A stretch of DNA of 12,716 bases from Actinomycetales bacterium Ga0077552 (GTDB taxonomy: Bacteria; Actinomycetota; Actinomycetes; Actinomycetales; Microbacteriaceae): contig LNFD01000366.1 in NCBI GenBank assembly GCA_001464255.1, positions 1 through 12,716 of the forward strand, in the 5' to 3' direction. The position numbers were made by a program, and so were the translations under genes. Under the pieces are notes generated by a model. The model saw only the letters and a list, made by a program, of their open reading frames with translations. It searched no databases and was not told the DNA's origin. Positions 1-6,780 of the stretch are shown piece after piece. Each line of letters starts with the position of its first letter. Within the stretch, counting starts at the first letter, position 1.

Positions 1-943
1 AGGTGATCGAGTGGCCGCGCGTCGAGGTGATGCGCTCCTGGAGGATGCCCATCTCGTCGGCGAGGTTCGGCTGGTAGCCCACCGCGGAGGGCATGCGGCC
101 GAGCAGGGTCGACACCTCGGAGCCCGCCTGCGTGAAGCGGAAGATGTTGTCGATGAAGAGCAGCACGTCCTGGTTCTGCACGTCGCGGAAGTACTCGGCC
201 ATCGTGAGGGCCGAGAGGGCGACGCGGAGACGGGTTCCCGGGGGCTCGTCCATCTGGCCGAAGACGAGGGCCGTCTTGTCGAAGACGCCCGCCTCCTCCA
301 TCTCGTGGATGAGGTCGTTGCCCTCACGGGTGCGCTCGCCGACACCGGCGAACACCGACACACCACCGTGGTCTTGCGCGACGCGCTGGATCATCTCCTG
401 GATGAGCACGGTCTTGCCGACGCCGGCACCGCCGAAGAGGCCGATCTTGCCGCCGAGCACGTAGGGCGTGAGCAGGTCGATGACCTTGATGCCCGTCTCG
501 AAGAGCTGCGTCTTCGACTCGAGCTGGTCGAAGGCCGGTGGCTTGCGGTGAATGGGCCAGCGCTCCGAGACCTCGATCGTCTCGCCGGGCGCGCCGTTGA
601 GCACATCGCCCGTGACGTTGAATACCTTGCCCTTGGTGACGTCGCCGACGGGCACCGTGATGGGCGAGCCCGAGTCGCGCACCTCCTGGCCGCGCACGAG
701 GCCGTCGGTCGGCTTGAGCGCGATCGCGCGCACGAGGTCGTCGCCGAGGTGCTGCGCGACCTCGAGGATGAGCTCGGTCGACTCGCCGTCGATCGTGATC
801 GTGGTCGAGAGCGCGTTGTAGATGCCGGGGATGGCGTCGTGCGGGAACTCGATGTCGACGACCGGACCGGTCACGCGGGCGATGCGCCCGACTCCTGCGG
901 AGGCAGCCTTCGCGGCCGGGGCCTTCTTGGTTGCGGTAGCCAT
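1..943 (-). CDS. atpD: F1Fo ATP synthase subunit beta (partial, 3' end outside window)
   Basis: Catalytic subunit of the F1 head, which makes ATP from ADP and phosphate as gamma rotates inside the alpha3beta3 ring on the cytoplasmic face of the membrane. From the ATG at 941-943 the window holds 314 codons of a protein usually about 480 long; the C-terminal domain is beyond the left edge. Visible: an Ala/Lys-rich N-terminal extension (residues 2-16), the beta-barrel start GRIARVTGPVVDIEF, the Walker A loop GGAGVGKT (171-178), the catalytic glutamate in GERTREGND (Glu203), and the Walker B strand LLFIDN (261-266). A Shine-Dalgarno AGGAAG lies at 951-956, 7 bases before the start. It follows atpG by 51 bases in the same operon. 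The frame is intact throughout. Identification is secure. Confidence 0.98.
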   Translation of the reverse strand, partial: MATATKKAPAAKAASAGVGRIARVTGPVVDIEFPHDAIPGIYNALSTTITIDGESTELILEVAQHLGDDLVRAIALKPTDGLVRGQEVRDSGSPITVPVGDVTKGKVFNVTGDVLNGAPGETIEVSERWPIHRKPPAFDQLESKTQLFETGIKVIDLLTPYVLGGKIGLFGGAGVGKTVLIQEMIQRVAQDHGGVSVFAGVGERTREGNDLIHEMEEAGVFDKTALVFGQMDEPPGTRLRVALSALTMAEYFRDVQNQDVLLFIDNIFRFTQAGSEVSTLLGRMPSAVGYQPNLADEMGILQERITSTRGHSIT

Positions 944-994
944 GGTTTCTCTTCCTGTCGTCTCTGTGTGTGTCGGTGCGCGGTCGAGCCGCAG

Positions 995-1891
995 CTACTT
1001 CGAACCGAGGGCGTCGGCGCCGCCGACGATCTCGGAAATCTGCTGGGTGATCTCCGCCTGGCGGGCGTTGTTCGCCAGACGGGTGTAATCGGTGATGAGC
1101 TTGTCGGCATTGTCGCTCGCCGACTTCATCGCCTTCTGGCGCGCGGCGTGCTCGGAGGCGGCCGACTGCAGCATGGCGTTGAAGATGCGGCTCTCGATGT
1201 AGACCGGCAGCAGCGCGTCGAGCACCTTGTCGACCTCGGGCTCGAACTCGTACAGCGGAAGCACATCGGTCGCGCCCGGCTCGTCGACACCGTCGACGAC
1301 CTCGAGCGGAAGCACGCGCACGATCTCGGGCGTCTGCGTCACGAGGCTCACGAAGCGGTTGTAGACGATGTGGATCTCGTCGACCCCGCCGTCGGTGCCA
1401 CCGCGGACGAAGGCCTCGACGAGCGTGTCGGCGATCTCCTTCGCCGTGGCGAACTCGGGCTGGTCGGTGTTGCCCGTCCACGCCTGCTCGACCGGACGCC
1501 GGCGGAAGGCGAAGTACGACACGGCCTTGCGCCCGATGAGGTAGTTGACGACCTCGCGGCCCTCCTCCTCCAGCCGGGTGCGCAGCTCGTTCGCCTCACG
1601 GATCGCCTGCGAGCTGAAGGCACCGGCGAGACCGCGGTCTGAGGTGAAGACCACCACGGCAGCGCGGGTCGGGTTCTCACGCTCGGTCGTCAGCACGTGG
1701 TCGACGTTCGAGTAGGTCGCGACGGCCGAGACGGCGCGCGTCACCGCGCGCGCATACGGTCCGGAGGCCGACATCCGCGCCTGCGCCTTCTGGATCCGCG
1801 AGGCGGAGATGAGCTCCATCGCGCGCGTGATCTTCTTGGTCGTCTGGGCAGAACGAATCTTCTGCCGGTAGACCCGAAGTTGCGCTCCCAT
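995..1891 (-). CDS. atpG: F1Fo ATP synthase subunit gamma
   Basis: Central rotor shaft of F1, which couples c-ring rotation to conformational change in the beta subunits. It has 298 residues, normal for the family. The N-terminal helix MGAQLRVYRQKIRSAQTT, followed by KKITRAMELISASRI, and the C-terminal helix containing RLANNARQAEITQQ and ISEIVGGADAL are the two strands of the coiled-coil shaft and are diagnostic. The start is ATG at 1889-1891, fixed by the conserved MG-x-L-R-x-x-R/K beginning. The ribosome site is weak (GGAAA region) compared with its neighbours. It lies 80 bases after atpA, a gap that holds a strong hairpin (see 1940-1966), and 51 bases before atpD. Confidence 0.98.
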   Translation of the reverse strand: MGAQLRVYRQKIRSAQTTKKITRAMELISASRIQKAQARMSASGPYARAVTRAVSAVATYSNVDHVLTTERENPTRAAVVVFTSDRGLAGAFSSQAIREANELRTRLEEEGREVVNYLIGRKAVSYFAFRRRPVEQAWTGNTDQPEFATAKEIADTLVEAFVRGGTDGGVDEIHIVYNRFVSLVTQTPEIVRVLPLEVVDGVDEPGATDVLPLYEFEPEVDKVLDALLPVYIESRIFNAMLQSAASEHAARQKAMKSASDNADKLITDYTRLANNARQAEITQQISEIVGGADALGSK

Positions 1892-1939
1892 GGTTGGTTT
1901 CCGTTTCTTGGTCGGTGCTGTCGTGATCGATCGCCGGGA

Positions 1940-1966
1940 TGGGGCGGGCGCGGGGCGCCCACCCCA
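1940..1966 (-). promoter_or_regulatory. GC-rich hairpin in the atpA-atpG gap
   Basis: Read on the minus strand, the 27 bases starting 5 bases after the atpA stop codon fold into an 11-bp stem (1966-1956 with 1950-1940) with one G-U pair and a 5-base loop. No run of T follows, so it does not fit a Rho-independent terminator. An RNA stability or processing element, or partial attenuation between atpA and atpG, is an inference. The pairing is seen directly; the function is not. Confidence 0.6.
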
Positions 1967-1971
1967 GGGCC

Positions 1972-3606
1972 CTACTTCTTGCGGCGGACGATCTTCTCCT
2001 GGTTGATGTCCTCCGCCTCGACGGCGTCGAACTGCTCGCTGCCGGCGTGCACGCCGCCCTCTTCGCCGCCCTGGAAGGCGACGACGAACGCGTCGACGGC
2101 CTTCTCGAGCTCGGCCTCGGTCGCGTCGTCGAGCACGTTCGTCTCGCGCAGCGTCGTGAGGATCGTCGTGTTACGGCGCAGGTGGTCGAGCAGCTCGGCC
2201 TCGAACCGCAGAACGTCGTCGACGTCGACGGTGTCGAGCTTGCCCTTCGTGCCCGCCCAGATCGAGACGACCTGCTCCTCGACGGGGTACGGCGAGTACT
2301 GCGGCTGCTTGAGCAGCTCGGTCAGTCGCGCACCGCGCGAGAGCTGACGACGGCTGGCCGCGTCGAGGTCGCTCGCGAACATCGCGAAGGCCTGAAGCGA
2401 GCGGTACTGCGCGAGCTCGAGCTTCAAGGTTCCGGAGACCTTTTTGATGCTCTTCACCTGGGCGTCACCACCCACGCGCGACACCGAGATGCCGACGTCG
2501 ACAGCGGGGCGCTGGTTGGCGTTGAACAGGTCGGACTGCAGGAAGATCTGGCCGTCGGTGATCGAGATCACGTTGGTCGGGATGTACGCCGAGACGTCGT
2601 TGGCCTTGGTCTCGATGATCGGCAGACCGGTCATCGAGCCCGCACCGAGCTCGTCCGAGAGCTTGGCGCAGCGCTCGAGCAGGCGGGAGTGCAAGTAGAA
2701 GACGTCGCCCGGGTAGGCCTCGCGCCCCGGCGGGCGGCGCAGCAGCAGCGAGACGGCGCGGTATGCCTCGGCCTGCTTCGACAGGTCGTCGAAGATGATG
2801 AGCACGTGCTTGCCGCCGTACATCCAGTGCTGGCCGATGGCCGAGCCGGTGTAGGGGGCGAGGTACTTGAAGCCCGCGGGGTCGGAGGCCGGAGCGGCGA
2901 CGATCGTCGTGTACTCCATGGCGCCGGCCTCTTCGAGCGCGCCCTTCACGGCCGCGATCGTCGAGCCCTTCTGGCCGATGGCGACGTAGATGCAGCGCAC
3001 CTGCTTGTTGGTGTCGCCCGACTCCCAGTTGGCCTTCTGGTTGATGATCGTGTCGATCGCGATGGCCGTCTTGCCGGTCTGGCGGTCGCCGATGATGAGC
3101 TGGCGCTGGCCGCGGCCGACGGGGATCATGGCGTCGATCGCCTTGATGCCGGTCTGCAGGGGCTCGTGCACGCTCTTGCGCTGCATGACGCCGGGCGCCT
3201 GCAGCTCGAGGGCGCGGCGGCCCTCGCTCGCGATCTCGCCGAGGCCGTCGATCGGCGCGCCGAGCGGGTCGACCACGCGGCCGAGGTAGGCGTCGCCGAC
3301 GGGCACCGAGAGCACCTCGCCCGTGCGGGTGACCTCCATGCCCTCCACGATGCCGGTGAACTCGCCGAGCACGACGACACCGATCTCGTTCTCGTCGAGG
3401 TTCTGGGCGAGGCCCAGGGTGCCGTCGGAGAAGCGGATGAGCTCGTTCGCCATGACGCCGGGCAGGCCCTCGACGTGCGCGATGCCGTCCGCGGCGTCGA
3501 TGACGTGACCGACCTCGGTGGCGACGGCCTTGCCCGGGGCGTAGGACTTCGCGAAGTTCTTCAGCGCGTCGCGGATCTCATCCGGGCTGATCGTCAGTTC
3601 TGCCAT
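1972..3606 (-). CDS. atpA: F1Fo ATP synthase subunit alpha
   Basis: Non-catalytic nucleotide-binding subunit of the F1 hexamer; it alternates with beta and supplies the arginine finger to the catalytic sites. It has 544 residues, slightly longer than the roughly 510 of E. coli because of a C-terminal tail ending in VEAEDINQEKIVRRKK, a common feature of actinobacterial AtpA. The N-terminal AELTISPDEIRDALKNF helix, which binds delta, is present. The Walker A loop is GDRQTGKT (173-180). The stretch VGISVSRVGGDAQ carries the conserved arginine of the alpha-beta interface. The start ATG (3604-3606) is preceded by AAGGGA five bases upstream, the clearest ribosome site of the operon. It follows atpH by 61 bases and precedes atpG by 80. 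Confidence 0.98.
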   Translation of the reverse strand: MAELTISPDEIRDALKNFAKSYAPGKAVATEVGHVIDAADGIAHVEGLPGVMANELIRFSDGTLGLAQNLDENEIGVVVLGEFTGIVEGMEVTRTGEVLSVPVGDAYLGRVVDPLGAPIDGLGEIASEGRRALELQAPGVMQRKSVHEPLQTGIKAIDAMIPVGRGQRQLIIGDRQTGKTAIAIDTIINQKANWESGDTNKQVRCIYVAIGQKGSTIAAVKGALEEAGAMEYTTIVAAPASDPAGFKYLAPYTGSAIGQHWMYGGKHVLIIFDDLSKQAEAYRAVSLLLRRPPGREAYPGDVFYLHSRLLERCAKLSDELGAGSMTGLPIIETKANDVSAYIPTNVISITDGQIFLQSDLFNANQRPAVDVGISVSRVGGDAQVKSIKKVSGTLKLELAQYRSLQAFAMFASDLDAASRRQLSRGARLTELLKQPQYSPYPVEEQVVSIWAGTKGKLDTVDVDDVLRFEAELLDHLRRNTTILTTLRETNVLDDATEAELEKAVDAFVVAFQGGEEGGVHAGSEQFDAVEAEDINQEKIVRRKK

Positions 3607-3623
3607 GTTCTTCCCTTTTCGTT

Positions 3624-3645
3624 CGAGCGCCCCTGCGGCCGCTCG
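3624..3645 (-). promoter_or_regulatory. Small hairpin before the atpA ribosome site
   Basis: In the 61-base atpH-atpA gap, CGAGCG (3645-3640 on the minus strand) can pair with CGCTCG (3629-3624), a perfect 6-bp stem around a 10-base loop. It ends four bases upstream of the A-rich stretch that leads into the AAGGGA ribosome site of atpA. It could keep the initiation region free of competing structure or protect the 3' part of the transcript; this role is inferred. A stem of this size can arise by chance in DNA this GC-rich. Confidence 0.4.
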
Positions 3646-3667
3646 TCTGGTATCTGGTGGGCTGCGC

Positions 3668-4459
3668 CTAACCGGCCAGCTGAAGCTTCACATCGGCCAG
3701 TCGCGAGGCGATGCTGCCGTCGATGACCTCATCGCCGACCTGCACGCGCACGCCGCCCACGAGGGAGGCGTCGACGACCTGGTTGACGACGTGCTCGCGG
3801 CCGTAGCGGCGCGCGATGCTCGCCGTCACCGCCGTCAGCTGCGCCGCCGAGAGCGGACGGGCGACCGTGACGGTCGCGACGCCCTTGCCCGCGGTGTCGG
3901 CGACCGTGGCCGCCGCGCTGCGCACGAGCTCGCCGATGCGGCGGCCGCGCGGCTGCTGCACGAGGTGGCCGGCGATCGCGAGCGTCTGCGCCGAGGCGCT
4001 GCCGCCGAGGAGGCTCTGCACGAGGCCGAGCTTGCCGGCCGCGGCGTCGCGCTTGCTGCCGATCGCGAGCTCGAGCTCGGCATCCGAAGTCACCGCACGA
4101 CCGAACTCGAAGAGCTCGGCCTCGATGAGGCCGGGCGTCGTCGCGGTGGCGGCGATAGCCCGGATGCCCAGCTCTTCCAGCCCGGCGAGCAGGTCGTCAC
4201 CGCTCGACCACCGGCTGCTGACGACGACGTCGATGAGGCCGCGAGCGGTCGAGCCGACCTCGCCGAACACGGTGGCGACAAGCGCCGACGTGCCCGCGGC
4301 GTCGCCCGAGGGGTTCGCGAGCGCGCCGAGGAGCTGCGTCGAGCCGCCGATCGTGCGGGCGGCGGCGAGCAGCTGCTCGCCCGTCGCCAGATCGACGCCC
4401 TTCGCGTCGGCCAGCGCGGAGCGAGCCGTCTGAAGAGCACTGCGCGTCGCGGAACCCAT
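3668..4459 (-). CDS. atpH: F1Fo ATP synthase subunit delta (long actinobacterial form)
   Basis: Peripheral-stalk subunit that ties the top of F1 to the b subunits so that the alpha3beta3 ring does not rotate. The diagnostic C-terminal block LVGGVRVQVGDEVIDGS followed by SRLADVKLQL is complete. At 263 residues it is about 85 longer than E. coli delta (177). High-GC Gram-positives typically have an extended N-terminal half, and in mycobacteria that part is fused to a second b-like subunit. Here no membrane segment is seen and atpF is a separate gene, so this is the unfused arrangement. The start is ATG at 4457-4459, two bases after the atpF stop, so translation is probably coupled. I chose this start because an upstream in-frame extension would run deep into atpF. 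Confidence 0.95.
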   Translation of the reverse strand: MGSATRSALQTARSALADAKGVDLATGEQLLAAARTIGGSTQLLGALANPSGDAAGTSALVATVFGEVGSTARGLIDVVVSSRWSSGDDLLAGLEELGIRAIAATATTPGLIEAELFEFGRAVTSDAELELAIGSKRDAAAGKLGLVQSLLGGSASAQTLAIAGHLVQQPRGRRIGELVRSAAATVADTAGKGVATVTVARPLSAAQLTAVTASIARRYGREHVVNQVVDASLVGGVRVQVGDEVIDGSIASRLADVKLQLAG

Positions 4460-4461
4460 CG

Positions 4462-5019
4462 CTACTTGGCCGCCTTCTTGCTGGAAGCGGTGTCGTTCTC
4501 GAGGTCGGCGAGGAAGCGGTCGACGAGCGCGGTCGCGCGCTTGTCGTCGGCGAGGCTCTCGCCGATGACGCCGCTCGCGAGATCGAGGGCGAGCGAGCCG
4601 ACCTCGGCGCGCAGCGCGACGAGCGCCGCCTGGCGCTCGGCCTCGATCTGCTGCTGGGCGGTCGCGGTGACGCGGGCCGCCTCGACCTGCGCCGCTTCCT
4701 TGAGCTCGGCCAGGATGGCGTTGCCCTCGGTACGCGCCTGCTCGCGGATCTTCGCCGCCTCGGCGCGCCCCTCGGCGAGCAGCGCGTTGTACTGCTCGAG
4801 GGCGGCCTTGGCCTCGGCCTGCGCCGACTCCGCCTTCTCGATGCCGCCCTCGATGAGCGCGGCGCGCTCGTCGAGCGTCTTCTGCATGCGAGGCAGCACC
4901 ACGCGCCAGAAGAGCAGCAGCACGAGGATGAACGGGATCAGCGAGTAGACGATGTCGTACCACGCCGGAAGCAGCGGGTTCGGCGTCTCTTCCGCCGCGA
5001 TGATGAGCTCTGCGAGCAT
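4462..5019 (-). CDS. atpF: F1Fo ATP synthase subunit b
   Basis: Membrane-anchored peripheral stalk; normally two copies run from subunit a in the membrane to delta on top of F1. It has 185 residues, of usual length. One membrane helix lies at about residues 22-40 (IVYSLIPFILVLLLFW region) and is followed by a long charged, Ala/Glu-rich coiled coil (about 45-150) of the AEAKAALEQYNALLAEGR type. The tail is Lys-rich. There is a single b gene rather than a b/b' pair. The start is ATG at 5017-5019. Its ribosome site AGGGA (5027-5031) overlaps the TAG stop of atpE, 7 bases from the start, so translation is likely linked to atpE. Confidence 0.97.
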   Translation of the reverse strand: MLAELIIAAEETPNPLLPAWYDIVYSLIPFILVLLLFWRVVLPRMQKTLDERAALIEGGIEKAESAQAEAKAALEQYNALLAEGRAEAAKIREQARTEGNAILAELKEAAQVEAARVTATAQQQIEAERQAALVALRAEVGSLALDLASGVIGESLADDKRATALVDRFLADLENDTASSKKAAK

Positions 5020-5029
5020 GAAGGGATCC

Positions 5030-5266
5030 CTAGTTCGTGAAGATGAAGTACGTCGCGATGCCGATGAACGCGAGCGCCTCGGTGAAGGCGATACCGATGT
5101 ACATGAGCACCGTCAGGCGGCCCTGCAGCTCGGGCTGACGGGCGACCGACTCGATCGTCTTGCCGACGACGATGCCGACGCCGATACCGGCACCGATGGC
5201 CGAGAGGCCGTAGCCGACGGTCGCGATGTTGCCGTTGATCTCAGCGAGAACCGTGTTTGCGTCCAC
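5030..5266 (-). CDS. atpE: F1Fo ATP synthase subunit c
   Basis: Proteolipid that forms the ion-carrying rotor ring in the membrane. It has 78 residues with two membrane helices joined by the polar loop RQPE (43-46). Helix 1 has the tight-packing glycine pattern GAGIGVGIVVG (25-35). Helix 2 carries the ion-binding carboxylate Glu63 in GIAFTEALAF. The residue after it is Ala and helix 1 has no Gln at the usual sodium site, so protons rather than sodium are the likely coupling ion (inference from family rules). The start is GTG at 5264-5266; the purine-rich AAGGA (5277-5281) lies 10 bases upstream. The gene follows atpB by 60 bases, with a hairpin in the gap, and precedes atpF by 10. Confidence 0.97.
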   Translation of the reverse strand: MDANTVLAEINGNIATVGYGLSAIGAGIGVGIVVGKTIESVARQPELQGRLTVLMYIGIAFTEALAFIGIATYFIFTN

Positions 5267-5292
5267 GAGGGGTGTTTCCTTCCGTATCGGAA

Positions 5293-5316
5293 CCGGGCGT
5301 GCGGGTGCGCGCCCGG
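5293..5316 (-). promoter_or_regulatory. Hairpin in the atpB-atpE gap upstream of the atpE ribosome site
   Basis: On the minus strand CCGGGCG (5316-5310) pairs perfectly with CGCCCGG (5299-5293) around a 10-base loop. It lies 10 bases after the atpB stop and 11 bases before the AAGGA site of atpE. No T-run follows, so it is not a canonical terminator. Subunit c is needed in roughly ten copies per complex against one of subunit a, and in E. coli the same intergenic region is known to raise translation of the c gene. A similar role here is an inference. Confidence 0.5.
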
Positions 5317-5326
5317 AGGGTCGTTT

Positions 5327-6169
5327 CTAGTGCTCGTCTGCCAGCGCGAGCTGGATGTAGACGGTGGTCAGGAGGGCGAAGACGTAGGCCTGCAGCACCG
5401 AGACGAGGATCTCGAAGAACGTGAAGGCCGTGCCGAACGCGAGGGTCACCGCGCTCGCCGCGATCCACCAGCCGCCCAGCTCGACCATGAAGAACGCGGT
5501 GGCCGAGAAGAACAGCACGAGGAGCAGGTGGCCGACGATCATGTTCATGAGCAGTCGGAGCGTGAGCGTGACGGGCCGCAGCACGAACATCGAGACGAAC
5601 TCGATGGGCGTGACGATGATGTAGAGGAACGGGGGCACGCCGGGCGGGAAGAGCGCGTTGCGCAGGAAGGCCCAAGGGTGCTTGCGGAGGCCCGCCCAGA
5701 TGAAGGCGATGTACGCGGCGACCGCGAGCACGAGCGGCATGCCGATGACCGAGTTCGCCGAGATGTTGATGCCCGGCACGATGCCCGTGAGGTTCATGAA
5801 CAGCACGAGGAAGAAGATCGTCGTGATGAGCGGCAGGAAGCGCTTGCCGTCTTTCTGGCCGAGCAGGTCTTCGACGATGCTCTTGCGCACGAACTCGAGA
5901 CCCATCTCGATCGTGCCCTGGAAGCGGCCCGGGACGAGCTGCATCTTGCGGGTACCGAGCCAGAAGAGGATGAAGATGAGGGCCACGATGACGAGCCGCA
6001 GCAGCATGATGCGGTTCATCTCGAAGAACTCGTTGCCCTCGAAGAAGATGGCCGGCGGGAAGAAGTCGAGGATCGACGGACCCTTGAACTCCGGAGCATC
6101 CGTCGCCGGAGTGGTCGCGAAAGCGAGGGCGGGGATCAGGGCAGCAGCGCTCAGGGGAGTCTCCAGCAT
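5327..6169 (-). CDS. atpB: F1Fo ATP synthase subunit a
   Basis: Membrane stator subunit that forms the two proton half-channels against the c ring. It has 280 residues with about five or six hydrophobic helices. The essential arginine is Arg205 in TLTLRLLMNM, matching Arg210 of E. coli. The last helix (QAYVFALLTTVYIQLAL) is also typical of the family. The first 25 residues are Ala-rich and hydrophobic and resemble a signal peptide, as in several actinobacterial AtpB proteins. The start is ATG at 6167-6169. I see no good Shine-Dalgarno sequence in front of it, so the exact start is slightly less certain than the identity. It is the first gene after a 143-base gap that carries a promoter candidate. 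Confidence 0.97.
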   Translation of the reverse strand: MLETPLSAAALIPALAFATTPATDAPEFKGPSILDFFPPAIFFEGNEFFEMNRIMLLRLVIVALIFILFWLGTRKMQLVPGRFQGTIEMGLEFVRKSIVEDLLGQKDGKRFLPLITTIFFLVLFMNLTGIVPGINISANSVIGMPLVLAVAAYIAFIWAGLRKHPWAFLRNALFPPGVPPFLYIIVTPIEFVSMFVLRPVTLTLRLLMNMIVGHLLLVLFFSATAFFMVELGGWWIAASAVTLAFGTAFTFFEILVSVLQAYVFALLTTVYIQLALADEH

Positions 6170-6214
6170 CGGGGCGAAACGGTCGGCTTCGCGGCGATCG
6201 GCGGCGGTCCCTCC

Positions 6215-6244
6215 ACCCTACCAAGAGAACGGGGTGCCGCCGAA
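6215..6244 (-). promoter_or_regulatory. Candidate promoter of the atpBEFHAGD operon
   Basis: The 143-base gap between the atpI-like gene and atpB (6170-6312) is the largest non-coding stretch in the window. On the minus strand it contains TAGGGT (6220-6215), a good actinobacterial -10 of the TANNNT type, with a weak -35-like TTCGGC (6244-6239) 18 bases upstream. This would give a leader of about 40 bases before the atpB start. The -35 match is poor, so the call rests mainly on the -10 and on the position. The rest of the gap shows no convincing terminator. Confidence 0.4.
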
Positions 6245-6312
6245 CGCGGGGCGGCCGATCGACCGCGCCTCGAAGGGCCTTCTCAGGGCGTGGTCATCAG
6301 AGGGCGGGGTCG

Positions 6313-6780
6313 TCAGAGATCGGGGATCTCGTCCTTGCCCGGCAGCCGCACGTCGCTCACGTAGGGCACGCGCGAGCGGGTCACGGCGATGATGTCGGTG
6401 ACGAGCCCGCCGATCACGGCGGCGACGAGGCACACGAAGAGCACGACTGGCTCGACGAACGCGGCATCGCGCAGCGTGAAGACGAGCACGAGGAAGACGA
6501 CGAACTTCAGGATCCACGCGCCGATGACGATGCCGAAGTAGGCGGGCGACAGCAGATCGCTGCCCGTGACGCGATCGGCCAGCAGGATGCTCGCCGCCGT
6601 GAGCGCGAGGAACACGAACCCCATGCCGGCACCGATGAGCGCGCTCAGCATGCCGGGCAGCTCGGCGACGAGCGCGCCCGCGACGCTGCCGATGATCGCG
6701 ATCGCGAAGGACAGCGCGGCTCCGTAGACGAGCGCGCGGCGCAGCACCGGTGCGGCGGTGGACGGTCGATCGGTGGTCAT
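6313..6780 (-). CDS. AtpI-like membrane protein upstream of atpB
   Basis: Small membrane protein of 155 residues with four predicted membrane helices (about 15-38, 43-67, 81-103, 108-131), a charged N-terminus and a hydrophilic tail ending LPGKDEIPDL. Its place directly before atpB matches the gene called atpI or ATP synthase protein I in other bacteria and Rv1303 in M. tuberculosis. AtpI proteins are thought to help c-ring assembly or magnesium supply, but sequence conservation is low, so the function is inferred from position and topology. The start is ATG at 6778-6780, overlapping the wecA stop as ATGA. A strong GGAGGA ribosome site lies at 6787-6792 inside wecA. Confidence 0.75.
   Translation of the reverse strand: MTTDRPSTAAPVLRRALVYGAALSFAIAIIGSVAGALVAELPGMLSALIGAGMGFVFLALTAASILLADRVTGSDLLSPAYFGIVIGAWILKFVVFLVLVFTLRDAAFVEPVVLFVCLVAAVIGGLVTDIIAVTRSRVPYVSDVRLPGKDEIPDL

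Noticed and set aside
1939..3726. Open frame of about 595 codons on the plus strand opposite atpA
   Set aside because: It is a mirror of the high-GC third-position bias of atpA. The product is rich in Arg, Asp, Val and Leu with low complexity and resembles no family, while the opposite strand is certainly atpA.
5023..5030. Palindrome GGGATCCC between atpE and atpF
   Set aside because: It is explained by the AGGGA ribosome site of atpF next to the stop codon; its symmetry alone is weak evidence.
6272..6282. Palindrome GAAGGGCCTTC in the atpI-atpB gap, considered as a terminator or operator
   Set aside because: It has no loop to fold as RNA and no following T-run. An operator is possible but has no second copy or other support.
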